Positions 1-5,998 of a DNA stretch of 14,455 nucleotides are shown here, piece by piece. The notes below the pieces were generated by a model, which saw nothing but the letters and a program-made list of their open reading frames with translations, did no database searches and was not told the origin of the DNA. The position numbers were made by a program, and so were the translations under genes. How positions within the stretch are numbered: the first letter of the stretch is position 1; each line of letters opens with the position of its first letter. Source of the stretch: Eubacteriales bacterium (lineage in GTDB: Bacteria; Bacillota_A; Clostridia; Christensenellales; Aristaeellaceae); contig JAUMYC010000041.1 in assembly GCA_030528845.1 (NCBI GenBank), forward strand, positions 1 to 14,455, given 5' to 3'.

Positions 1-11
1 GACAACCCCTC

Positions 12-48
12 CGCCCCTGCGGGGCGCCTCCCCTTACACAGGGGAGGC
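12..48. repeat. tandem GC-rich palindromes (intergenic repeat element)
   Basis: Two adjacent inverted repeats are visible: CGCCCC-TGC-GGGGCG at 12-26 and GCCTCCCC-(7 nt)-GGGGAGGC at 26-48. The second is followed by TTTGGCGC, which could also pair with GCGCC at 24-28. The pattern resembles dispersed intergenic palindromes common in gut Clostridia (recollection, not a search). The element is probably cut by the left edge of the window. No coding sequence is supported between here and 213. Confidence 0.5.
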
Positions 49-127
49 TTTGGCGCGGCGCATCAATTGATCCTATTCAAGTTTATCTACCATTTATCTG
101 ATATCCTATCACACAAAATCCACCTTT

Positions 128-166
128 ACAACAACAGGGACAGCTTATCGCTGTCCCTGTTGTTGT
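128..166. terminator. strong hairpin terminator at the end of the rnf operon
   Basis: The arms ACAACAACAGGGACAG (128-143) and CTGTCCCTGTTGTTGT (151-166) are perfectly complementary, and C144-G150 adds one more pair, giving a 17-bp stem with a 5-nt loop. It lies about 50 bases past the rnfB stop, so it should end rnf transcription on the minus strand. The T-run (TTTTA) follows the hairpin on the plus strand, while minus-strand RNA continues into AAAGG. It may therefore also serve a plus-strand gene lying left of the window. Confidence 0.6.
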
Positions 167-213
167 TTTATGACGCCCTATCATTGACGGCGGGCTCTTT
201 TGATGCAGATGGA

Positions 214-1017
214 TCAGGCCTCCGGCATGGTGATGCAGCCGCAGGGGCAGACCTTTGCGCAGGCGCCGCAGCGGGTACACTTGTCCGGGTCGATATGCGC
301 GAAGCCGTTTTCCACGTGGATCGCGCCGTACTGGCATTCCTTTTCACAGCGCTTGCAGCCGATGCACGCCTTCACGCATGCCTCGCGCGCGCTGCGGCCG
401 GTGTCGCGGTTGCGGCAGCGACCGAGCACGTTCTGCTCGCGCGGGAGCAGCTGAAGAACGCCGCGCGGGCAGGTCTCCACGCACATGCCGCAGGCCGCGC
501 ACTTGCTCTCGTTGACCTGCGCGAGGCCGTCCTTGATGGAGATCGCGCCGAAGGCGCACTGCTTGACGCAGTCTCCCAGGCCGAGGCAGGCATACGGACA
601 CATCTTGGGGCCGCCGGCCATCGTGGAAGCCGCGCGGCAGGAGGGCAGGCCGTCGTAGATGTAGCGGTCCTTCGCCACGCCCGTGGCGCCCTGACAGATG
701 ACCTTGGCCACGACGGGCTTGGTCGCTTCGACCTCAAGCCCCATGATCTGCGCGATGCGCGCCGCGCCGTCCGCACCCGCGGGGGGGCAGGCGTCGGGCT
801 TGGCCTTGCCCGCTACGATCGCCTCGGCCAGAGCCGGGCAGCCGGCAAAGCCGCATGCGCCGCAGTTTGCGCCGCCGAGGCATTCCTGCACCTTGGCGAT
901 GCGCTCGTCCACCGGGACGTAAAACTTTTTATCCGCGACCGTCAGCAGCACTCCGAAGAGCGCGCCCAGCCCGCCAAGGGCGAGGACGGCGGCGAGGATC
1001 GGCCAGACATTATTCAT
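214..1017 (-). CDS. rnfB: Rnf complex subunit B, polyferredoxin
   Basis: RnfB is the cytoplasmic iron-sulfur entry subunit of the Rnf complex, which takes electrons from reduced ferredoxin. The 267-residue product starts with one hydrophobic helix (about 5-28). Next comes the RnfB four-cysteine motif NCGACGFAGC, with C52, C55, C60 and C77. Four further cysteine groups follow: C140-C154, C173-C183, C218-C228 and C247-C257, typical of the long clostridial RnfB with several [4Fe-4S] clusters. The C-terminus CPCGCITMPEA carries two extra cysteines after the last cluster. I chose ATG at 1017 over the in-frame TTG at 1020 because AAAGGAGGG (1028-1036) is better spaced from it. That ribosome site overlaps the rnfA stop, so translation is probably coupled. 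It is the last gene of the operon. Confidence 0.95.
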   Translation of the reverse strand: MNNVWPILAAVLALGGLGALFGVLLTVADKKFYVPVDERIAKVQECLGGANCGACGFAGCPALAEAIVAGKAKPDACPPAGADGAARIAQIMGLEVEATKPVVAKVICQGATGVAKDRYIYDGLPSCRAASTMAGGPKMCPYACLGLGDCVKQCAFGAISIKDGLAQVNESKCAACGMCVETCPRGVLQLLPREQNVLGRCRNRDTGRSAREACVKACIGCKRCEKECQYGAIHVENGFAHIDPDKCTRCGACAKVCPCGCITMPEA

Positions 1018-1033
1018 CAAAAACCGCCCTCCT

Positions 1034-1621
1034 TTACTTGATCAGGCCGGAAAAGCCGAGGAACGCGAGGGACATGAGCCCCGCAGTGACCAGCGTGATG
1101 GAAAAACCGCGCATGCTCACGGGGATGTCGCTCGTCTCCAGACGCTCGCGCACGCCGGCCATCAGGACGATGGCCAGAGTGAAGCCCAGCGCGCCGAAGA
1201 TGCCGTTGAGCACGCTGTAGAGCAGGTTGTACGATTCGGAGATGTTCAGCAGCGTGACCGCCAGCACGGCGCAGTTGGTCGTGATCAGCGGAAGATAGAT
1301 GCCCAGCGCGCTGTAGAGCGAGGGGGACGCCTTTTTGATGAACATTTCCACCACCTGCACCAGCGAGGCGATGACGAGAATGAACGCGATGGTGTCCAGA
1401 TAGACCAGCCCGAGCGGAACGAGCAGGAAATGATGCACGACGTAGGTCACGAGGGAGGCGATGCCCATGACGAAGGTCACGGCCATGCCCATGCCCGCAG
1501 CCGTTTCCACCTTGCCGCTGACGCCCAGGAACGGGCAGATGCCGTAGAAGCGGGCAAAGATGAAGTTGTTCGTCAGCACGCAGCTGACCATGAACAAAAG
1601 GAGTTTCGCTACTGCGTTCAT
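1034..1621 (-). CDS. rnfA: Rnf complex membrane subunit A
   Basis: RnfA is an integral membrane protein that, with RnfE, holds a [2Fe-2S] cluster in the middle of the membrane and forms part of the electron and ion path. The product has 195 residues, the usual length, and about six hydrophobic helices. The family signature is present (TNNFIFARFYGICPFLGVS). C29 and C117 are at the positions expected for the two cysteines this subunit gives to the shared cluster. The ATG at 1621 is preceded by AAGGAGGGG inside the end of rnfE, only 3 bases downstream of the rnfE stop. It reads together with rnfE and rnfB. Confidence 0.95.
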   Translation of the reverse strand: MNAVAKLLLFMVSCVLTNNFIFARFYGICPFLGVSGKVETAAGMGMAVTFVMGIASLVTYVVHHFLLVPLGLVYLDTIAFILVIASLVQVVEMFIKKASPSLYSALGIYLPLITTNCAVLAVTLLNISESYNLLYSVLNGIFGALGFTLAIVLMAGVRERLETSDIPVSMRGFSITLVTAGLMSLAFLGFSGLIK

Positions 1622-1624
1622 GCG

Positions 1625-2248
1625 TTATTTCCCCTCCTTCCCGGCGGTGAGGCGGTTGGTGATGGCGTTGATCGCGCCCAGCAGCAGGCCGTAGGTGATG
1701 AAGCCGCCCGGAGCGAGCACGAAGAGCAGCGCAGGTTCAAAGGAAGCGCCGAAGAGCGCCGCGCCGAAGATGGTGCCGCTGCCGAGGATCTCGCGCACGG
1801 CGCCCATAAGGAAGAGCGCGCCCGTGAAGCCGAGGCCCATGCCCAGGCCGTCCGCCGCGGAGAGCAGCACGCCGTTTTTGCTGGCGAAGGATTCCGCGCG
1901 CGCGAGGATGATGCAGTTGACCACGATCAGCGGGATGAACAGGCCGAGGCTCTCATAGAGAGAGGGGATGAAGGCCTGCATGAGCATCTGGATCATGGTG
2001 ACGAAGGTGCAGATGACCACGATGAACGCGGGGATGCGCACCTTGCTGGGGATGAAATTGCGCAGCAGGGAGATCACGACGTTGGAGCCGATGAGAACGA
2101 AGGTCGCCGCCGCGCCCATGCCAAGGCCGTTGAGGGCCGAGGTCGTAGTCGCCAGAGCAGGGCAGGTGCCCAGCACCAGGCGGAAGGTCGGGTTGTCGTT
2201 GAGGATGCCGTTGAGGAACACGCTCTTGAGGTTATTTTCCCTTGCCAT
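1625..2248 (-). CDS. rnfE: Rnf complex membrane subunit E
   Basis: RnfE is the inverted-topology partner of RnfA in the membrane. The product has 207 residues, about six hydrophobic helices and the family motif NPTFRLVLGTCPALATTT. C29 and C112 correspond to the two cysteines that complete the shared [2Fe-2S] site with RnfA. The ATG at 2248 has GGGGAGGTG upstream with good spacing, inside the last codons of rnfD. The first 17 bases overlap the end of rnfD in another frame. In the usual clostridial order rnfCDGEAB, rnfG should precede this gene, but there is no room for it here. Confidence 0.95.
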   Translation of the reverse strand: MARENNLKSVFLNGILNDNPTFRLVLGTCPALATTTSALNGLGMGAAATFVLIGSNVVISLLRNFIPSKVRIPAFIVVICTFVTMIQMLMQAFIPSLYESLGLFIPLIVVNCIILARAESFASKNGVLLSAADGLGMGLGFTGALFLMGAVREILGSGTIFGAALFGASFEPALLFVLAPGGFITYGLLLGAINAITNRLTAGKEGK

Positions 2249-3179
2249 TTGCCTTCACCTCCCCGTAGATCTTGTGGCGGGTAAACTTGTCGATGAGCGG
2301 CGTGGCGATGTTCATGAGCAGGATCGCGTAGGTCACGCCCTCGGGATAGGCGCCGAAGGCGCGGATGACCGAGACGATCAGACCGCAGCCCGCCGCGTAG
2401 ATGAACTGGCCTGTGGCGGTCATGGGGCAGGTGGTGTAATCGGTGGCCATGAAGACCGCGCCGAAGAGCACGCCGCCGGAGAGCACCGCTGCGAGCGGAT
2501 CGCCGGTGAAATTGAACGAGCCGCTGCCAAAGGCCCAGGAGCACAGCGCGGTAACGCCCACAAAGACGACCGGGATGCGCCATTTGATCACGTCCGTGCA
2601 CAGGAGGAGCACAAAGCCGGCCAAAATCGCGACCTTGCAGACCTCGCCGATCGTGCCGGGCACATTGCCGAGGAAGAGATCGAGCTTGGAGAACTGCTCG
2701 CCCGCAAGGGCGGTGGCGGAGGAAACGGCGTCTGCCGCGCCGAAGCCGGAGGGCAGCACCCATGTGGTCATCCTCGCCGGCCAGCTGGCCAGCAGCATGG
2801 CGCGCGCCGCCATGGCGGGGTTCATGAAGTTATGGCCGATGCCGCCGTAGAGCTGCTTGACCACGATGATGGCGAACACGGAGCCGATCAGCGCGATCCA
2901 CCACGGGGCGGTGGAGGGCAGGTTCAGCGCGAGGATCAGGCCGGTGACCAGCGCGGAGAAATCTCCGATGCGCACGGGCTTTTTCGCCAGCTTCTGCCAG
3001 AGCCACTCCGAGCCGACTGCGGAAACGCAGGAGACGGCGATGAGCATAAGGGCGTTCCAGCCGAAGTAGTACACGCCGGCGACGGTCGTCGGCAAAAGCG
3101 CGGCGAGCACCAGCAGCATGATCGCGCGGGTGTCCTTGCGGGTGACAAGGTGCGGCGCGCCGGAAAGTCTGAGCATCAT
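2232..3179 (-). CDS. rnfD: Rnf complex membrane subunit D, flavin-binding
   Basis: RnfD is a multispanning membrane subunit with a covalently bound FMN on a threonine. The product has 315 residues and many hydrophobic helices. It shows the NPAMAARAMLLASWP segment (about 120-134) and DAVSSATAL (150-158), where T156 is the expected FMN-threonine attachment residue. Later glycine-rich and TDYTTCPMT segments also fit RnfD/NqrB. ATG at 3179 overlaps the rnfC stop as ATGA; the next codon, ATG at 3176, is an alternative start. The product looks full length, so the missing rnfG is not explained by a fusion to this gene. Confidence 0.95.
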   Translation of the reverse strand: MMLRLSGAPHLVTRKDTRAIMLLVLAALLPTTVAGVYYFGWNALMLIAVSCVSAVGSEWLWQKLAKKPVRIGDFSALVTGLILALNLPSTAPWWIALIGSVFAIIVVKQLYGGIGHNFMNPAMAARAMLLASWPARMTTWVLPSGFGAADAVSSATALAGEQFSKLDLFLGNVPGTIGEVCKVAILAGFVLLLCTDVIKWRIPVVFVGVTALCSWAFGSGSFNFTGDPLAAVLSGGVLFGAVFMATDYTTCPMTATGQFIYAAGCGLIVSVIRAFGAYPEGVTYAILLMNIATPLIDKFTRHKIYGEVKANGKGK

Positions 3180-4522
3180 TTGGCATCCCTCCTTGCCGCA
3201 AGCTGGATCATCTCTTTGCCGATCTTGAAATTCGCCGTGAGCATGCGCCGGGCCGGGCAGGTGTACGAGCAGCTGCCGCAGAGGATGCAGTCCATCAGAT
3301 GCTCCTGCCGGGCCTGTTCGAATTTATGCGATTCGCACAGATCCTTGAGGCGGTAGGGATTCAGGCCGATCGGGCAGGTGTCCACGCAGCGCCCGCAGCG
3401 CAGGCAGGGGCTCTCGTCGGGCAGGTCGCTCTCCTTGTTGTTGAGCACCACGATGCCGCTGGTGGATTTCACGGCGCTGACGTTTTCGTTCGGCGCGCAG
3501 ATGCCCGTCATCGTGCCGCCGGAGACGATCTTGCCCGGGTCCTCGCTGTAGCCGCCGCACGCGCCGATGATGTCCATGAAGATGGTGCCGATGCGCACCT
3601 TGAGGTTGGCCGGCTCGCGCACCTTGCCCGTCACGGTCAGGATGCGGTCGATGAGGGGTTTGCCGTCGATGACGGCGTCGGCGATGGCGGCCGCGGTGCC
3701 GGCGTTGATGACGATCACGCCCGCGTCGGCCGGCAGTCCGCCGGAGGGCACCTGACGCTTGGTGGTGGCCTCGATCAGCTGCTTCTCGCCGCCCTGCGGA
3801 TATTTCGTGCGCAGCACGGCCACTTCCACGCCTTCTCTGCCCTGCGCCGCGGCCTGCATGGCGGCGATAGCGTCGGGCTTATTGTCTTCGATGGCGATGA
3901 TGCCCTTTTTCACGCCCATGGCGCGCATGGCGGCGCGCAGGCCGTCCACCACGCGGATGGGGGTCTCCAGCATGAGGCGATGATCCGCCGTGAGGAAGGT
4001 CTCGCACTCGGCGCCGTTGACGATGATGGTATCGCAGTTCTTCTCCGGCGGCGGGGAGAGCTTGATATGGGTCGGGAAGCTCGCGCCACCCATGCCGCAG
4101 ATGCCCGCATTGCGGATGGCGGGGATGATGGCCTCGGCCGGGCAGTTTTCCACATTGCCCATGCCCGTCCATTCCACCTTTTCGTCCATAAAGTCGTTCT
4201 CGATCGCAACGCACATGACGGCCTTCGCGCCCAGCTGCTGGCGGATGCCAACTTCTGTGACGGTGCCGCTCACGCTCGCGTGTACGGGCAGGCCGAGGCC
4301 GCCCACCGGCTCGCCGATGACCTGTCCGACGAGCACTCTGTCTCCCTTTTTGACCAGGGGCTTGCTCGGCGCGCCGATATGCATGGCCATCGGGATGACC
4401 ACGCTGTCGGAAATAAACTCTCGCACCGGCTTTCCGGCCGTGGCGCCCTTGCCCTCATGCATGCCATGCAGAGGGTGCACGCCGCCCCGGAAGCTCTTTT
4501 TCTGAAACACCAAAGCCTGCAC
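3176..4522 (-). CDS. rnfC: Rnf complex subunit C, NADH/flavin and Fe-S subunit
   Basis: RnfC is the peripheral cytoplasmic subunit that passes electrons to NAD+. The 448-residue product begins with the family start region (KKSFRGGVHPLHG) and has a barrel-sandwich region near 60-110. A glycine-rich nucleotide/flavin motif NAGICGMGGASFPTHIK lies at 138-154. Two C-terminal ferredoxin motifs follow, CLRCGRCVDTCP (about 373) and CILCGSCSYTCP (about 412). The frame stays open to 4609, but the family alignment begins near KKSFRGG. I chose GTG at 4522 behind AAAGGAAGG (4526-4534); TTG at 4513 and GTG at 4510 are possible too. It is the first gene of the operon. Confidence 0.93.
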   Translation of the reverse strand: MQALVFQKKSFRGGVHPLHGMHEGKGATAGKPVREFISDSVVIPMAMHIGAPSKPLVKKGDRVLVGQVIGEPVGGLGLPVHASVSGTVTEVGIRQQLGAKAVMCVAIENDFMDEKVEWTGMGNVENCPAEAIIPAIRNAGICGMGGASFPTHIKLSPPPEKNCDTIIVNGAECETFLTADHRLMLETPIRVVDGLRAAMRAMGVKKGIIAIEDNKPDAIAAMQAAAQGREGVEVAVLRTKYPQGGEKQLIEATTKRQVPSGGLPADAGVIVINAGTAAAIADAVIDGKPLIDRILTVTGKVREPANLKVRIGTIFMDIIGACGGYSEDPGKIVSGGTMTGICAPNENVSAVKSTSGIVVLNNKESDLPDESPCLRCGRCVDTCPIGLNPYRLKDLCESHKFEQARQEHLMDCILCGSCSYTCPARRMLTANFKIGKEMIQLAARRDAK

Positions 4523-4540
4523 CAGCCTTCCTTTGTTATG

Positions 4541-4603
4541 GGGCCGTGGCCCTTGCTGAGGATACACTCGTTTCGCGCCGCGGCCCCTCGGGCGCGCGGC
4601 GCG
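4541..4603 (-). promoter_or_regulatory. structured leader of the rnf mRNA
   Basis: Between the promoter and rnfC, the roughly 95-base leader contains a perfect 9-bp inverted repeat, CGCGCCGCG (4574-4582) with CGCGGCGCG (4595-4603), whose loop can pair further. A second compact palindrome, GGGCC-GT-GGCCC, lies at 4541-4552 just before the ribosome site. No T-run follows, so neither is an obvious terminator. It does not match a riboswitch class I recognise. A role in mRNA stability or translation is a guess. Confidence 0.4.
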
Positions 4604-4621
4604 CATCATACTCCACCGAAC

Positions 4622-4650
4622 ATATTAGCACACGGCATGTATACTGTCAA
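4622..4650 (-). promoter_or_regulatory. SigA-type promoter of the rnf operon
   Basis: Read on the minus strand, TTGACA (4645-4650) is followed by a 17-base spacer and TAATAT (4622-4627). This is a consensus -35, an optimal spacer and a 5/6 -10 box. Transcription should start near 4615, leaving a leader of about 90 bases before rnfC. It starts 12 bases past the sigK stop, which suggests Rnf is transcribed separately from the sporulation genes upstream. Confidence 0.85.
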
Positions 4651-4662
4651 ATGCAATATGGT

Positions 4663-5373
4663 TTATATGGTTGTATTTTTTCGTGAAGGCTCGCTCTCCA
4701 GCGCGCGCCGCAGCTTTTCCAGCGCCTTTTTTTCGATCCGCGAAACATACGAGCGGGAGATCCCCAGCGCCTGTGCGATCTCGTGCTGCGCGCGCGGCGT
4801 ACCGTCGGCAAGGCCCGTGCGCATGCGCACGACCGCGCGCTCCCTCGGCGTGAGCACGCGGTCCATCAGCCGGATCGCCCGGGCAGATTCCATGCGCTCC
4901 TCCACCTCGCCGGGCACAAGATCCGCATCCGTGCCCAGAATGTCCGTGACGTGCAGCTCGTTCCCCTCTTTGTCCGAGCCGATCGGCTCGGACAAAGACA
5001 CGTCCAGCCGCGTCTTTTTCAGGCTGCGCAGATACATCAGCATTTCGTTTTCCACGCAGCGCGCCGCATATGCGCTCAGCTTCCCGCATTCCGGCCGAAA
5101 GGACGCGACCGCCTTCATCAGCCCAATCGATCCGACCGAGACAAGGTCGTCGCTCTCCGCGCCGGAGCCGGCATACTTTTTGGCAATGTGCGCAACGAGG
5201 CGCAGGTTGTGCTCCGTCAGAAGCCGCGCCGCCTCCGCGTCGCCCTCCAGCATGCGCCCGACCAGCTCTTTTTCCTCCTGCGCGCCCAGCGGCCTCGGGA
5301 AGGCGCTGCGGCCCGCCATGTGCGCCAGCAGCGGCCAGAGCCCCTCAAAGATCGCCGTCAATATCTCCAGCAT
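4663..5373 (-). CDS. sigK: RNA polymerase sporulation sigma factor SigK
   Basis: SigK directs late gene expression in the mother cell, including coat and lysis genes. The 236-residue product has sigma region 2 at about 47-118 (EHNLRLVAHIAKKY, DLVSVGSIGLMKA, CVENEMLMYLR) and a region 4 helix-turn-helix near 195-225 (ISRSYVSRIEKKALEKL). SAFPRPL and LKKTRLDVSLSEPIGSDKEG distinguish it from SigE. Residues 1-18 (MLEILTAIFEGLWPLLAH) are hydrophobic and look like the removable pro-sequence of Bacillus SigK. The gene is uninterrupted: the ENE codons (about 108-110), where the Bacillus skin element inserts, are intact. ATG at 5373 follows AGGAAGGGGG. A 32-base palindrome lies inside the gene. Confidence 0.93.
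   Translation of the reverse strand: MLEILTAIFEGLWPLLAHMAGRSAFPRPLGAQEEKELVGRMLEGDAEAARLLTEHNLRLVAHIAKKYAGSGAESDDLVSVGSIGLMKAVASFRPECGKLSAYAARCVENEMLMYLRSLKKTRLDVSLSEPIGSDKEGNELHVTDILGTDADLVPGEVEERMESARAIRLMDRVLTPRERAVVRMRTGLADGTPRAQHEIAQALGISRSYVSRIEKKALEKLRRALESEPSRKNTTI
4967..4998. repeat. perfect 32-base palindrome inside sigK
   Basis: Sixteen bases on each side of the centre between 4982 and 4983 are perfectly complementary; the right half is TCGGCTCGGACAAAGA. Pairing stops at 4966/4999. On the coding strand it encodes SigK residues 126-136, SLSEPIGSDKE, a conserved stretch of the protein. Possible roles (mRNA hairpin, protein-binding site, recombination site) are inference. Confidence 0.9.
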
Positions 5374-5397
5374 CGCTCCATCCCCCTTCCTCTGCGG

Positions 5398-5405
5398 ATT
5401 CTATG
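5398..5405 (-). promoter_or_regulatory. possible mother-cell promoter -10 box for sigK
   Basis: The minus strand reads CATAGAAT about 25 bases upstream of the sigK ATG, fitting the SigE -10 pattern CATAnAnT. I see no convincing -35 element at the expected distance in this very GC-rich stretch, so this is weak support. SigE control of sigK is known in Bacillus. Confidence 0.25.
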
Positions 5406-5436
5406 CCGCGCCCTTCGCCCGCAAGCCCGGCCCGCC

Positions 5437-5465
5437 AAAAATACAAAAAGCCCCGGAAAAGGGGC
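5437..5465 (-). terminator. terminator of the coat-F/ferritin-like gene
   Basis: On the minus strand GCCCC-TTTTCC-GGGGC (5450-5465) forms a 5-bp GC stem followed by TTTTTGTATTTTT. It begins 10 bases past the stop of the gene ending at 5476 and separates it from sigK. Confidence 0.75.
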
Positions 5466-5475
5466 CTTTGTCCGC

Positions 5476-5928
5476 TCAATACATGCCGTTCTGCGCCATG
5501 TACTGATAGATGTACTCGCCGTGCTGCTGCTCTTCCTTCTGGATGTGGTTGAGCGCGTCGCGCACGGCGCTGTCGCGGAACTCGAAGATGCAGGTATCAT
5601 AGGCCGAGGAGACATGTTTTTCCGTGGCCAGCGCGTCCTGACACAGATACTGATCCTGCTTTTTCTGCTCCGGGATGCAGCAGCTCCGGGTGAAGCCGGT
5701 GTTCACGGGCGCTTCCGCCCCGCCCATGCTCGGCAGCACGCCCTGCTCCAGCCCTTCGATGGTCTGCTGATGGGTCGCTTCCTTCTGCGCGATCTGCGTA
5801 AAGAGCGTCTGAAGCTGTCCATCGCAGGCCTGCGCGGCATACTTATTATATTTTTCCACGCAGAGCTGCTCCTGCGTGCGCAGGTCCTTGAGCAGAGACG
5901 CTTCCTTCGGAGTCAGTGGCATCATCAT
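5476..5928 (-). CDS. CotF-like spore coat protein with ferritin-like fold
   Basis: The 150-residue product looks like a coat F domain protein, a four-helix ferritin-like family associated with spore coats. It is built from two similar halves. Each has a glutamate 30 residues before an ExxH motif: E20 with E50-A-T-H53, and E103 with E133-Q-Q-H136. These match the six ligands of a ferritin-like diiron site, so metal binding is plausible. A Cys-Cys pair (C83, C84) lies in the linker between halves, with other cysteines at 23, 35, 96 and 113. The first of three consecutive ATGs (5928) has AGGTGA 6 bases upstream. It has its own terminator and a forespore-type promoter-like sequence upstream. Metal-dependent activity is inference; a purely structural coat role is equally possible. 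Confidence 0.82.
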   Translation of the reverse strand: MMMPLTPKEASLLKDLRTQEQLCVEKYNKYAAQACDGQLQTLFTQIAQKEATHQQTIEGLEQGVLPSMGGAEAPVNTGFTRSCCIPEQKKQDQYLCQDALATEKHVSSAYDTCIFEFRDSAVRDALNHIQKEEQQHGEYIYQYMAQNGMY

Positions 5929-5940
5929 AAAAAATCACCT

Positions 5941-5961
5941 CGGGCAGAGTATCTCCGCCCG
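5941..5961. repeat. hairpin between the GGDEF gene and the coat-F gene
   Basis: CGGGCAGAG-TAT-CTCCGCCCG forms a 9-bp stem with one mismatch position that can be a G-U pair in minus-strand RNA. On that strand the T-run begins 7 bases later and overlaps the coat-F leader. It could act as a weak terminator for the upstream GGDEF gene. It also overlaps the -10 part of the proposed coat-F promoter. Confidence 0.5.
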
Positions 5962-5977
5962 GGGCGATCTTTATTCC
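5947..5977 (-). promoter_or_regulatory. possible SigF/SigG promoter of the coat-F/ferritin gene
   Basis: The minus strand reads GGAATA (5972-5977), an 18-base spacer and GATACTC (5947-5953). Read with a 15-base spacer, the -10 region GGAGATACTC matches the SigF pattern GGNRAYAMTW at nine of ten positions. The layout equals that of the sigG promoter (TGCATA, 18 bases, GATACTT). A caveat is that the predicted start would lie nearly on the ribosome site. Confidence 0.35.
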
Positions 5978-5998
5978 GTTTTTCTTCGTTTTGCGTGC

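Noticed and set aside
2779..2790. GGCCAGCTGGCC palindrome in rnfD
   Set aside because: A 12-base GC-rich palindrome is expected by chance in coding DNA of this composition.
4523..4609. Longer rnfC start at 4609
   Set aside because: It would lie only about 6 bases from the predicted transcription start, has no ribosome site, and adds Arg/Pro-rich residues unlike RnfC.
3299..5506. Plus-strand open frame of over 700 codons across rnfC and sigK
   Set aside because: It is antisense to two well-supported genes, has no recognisable domain, and its composition is typical of a shadow frame.
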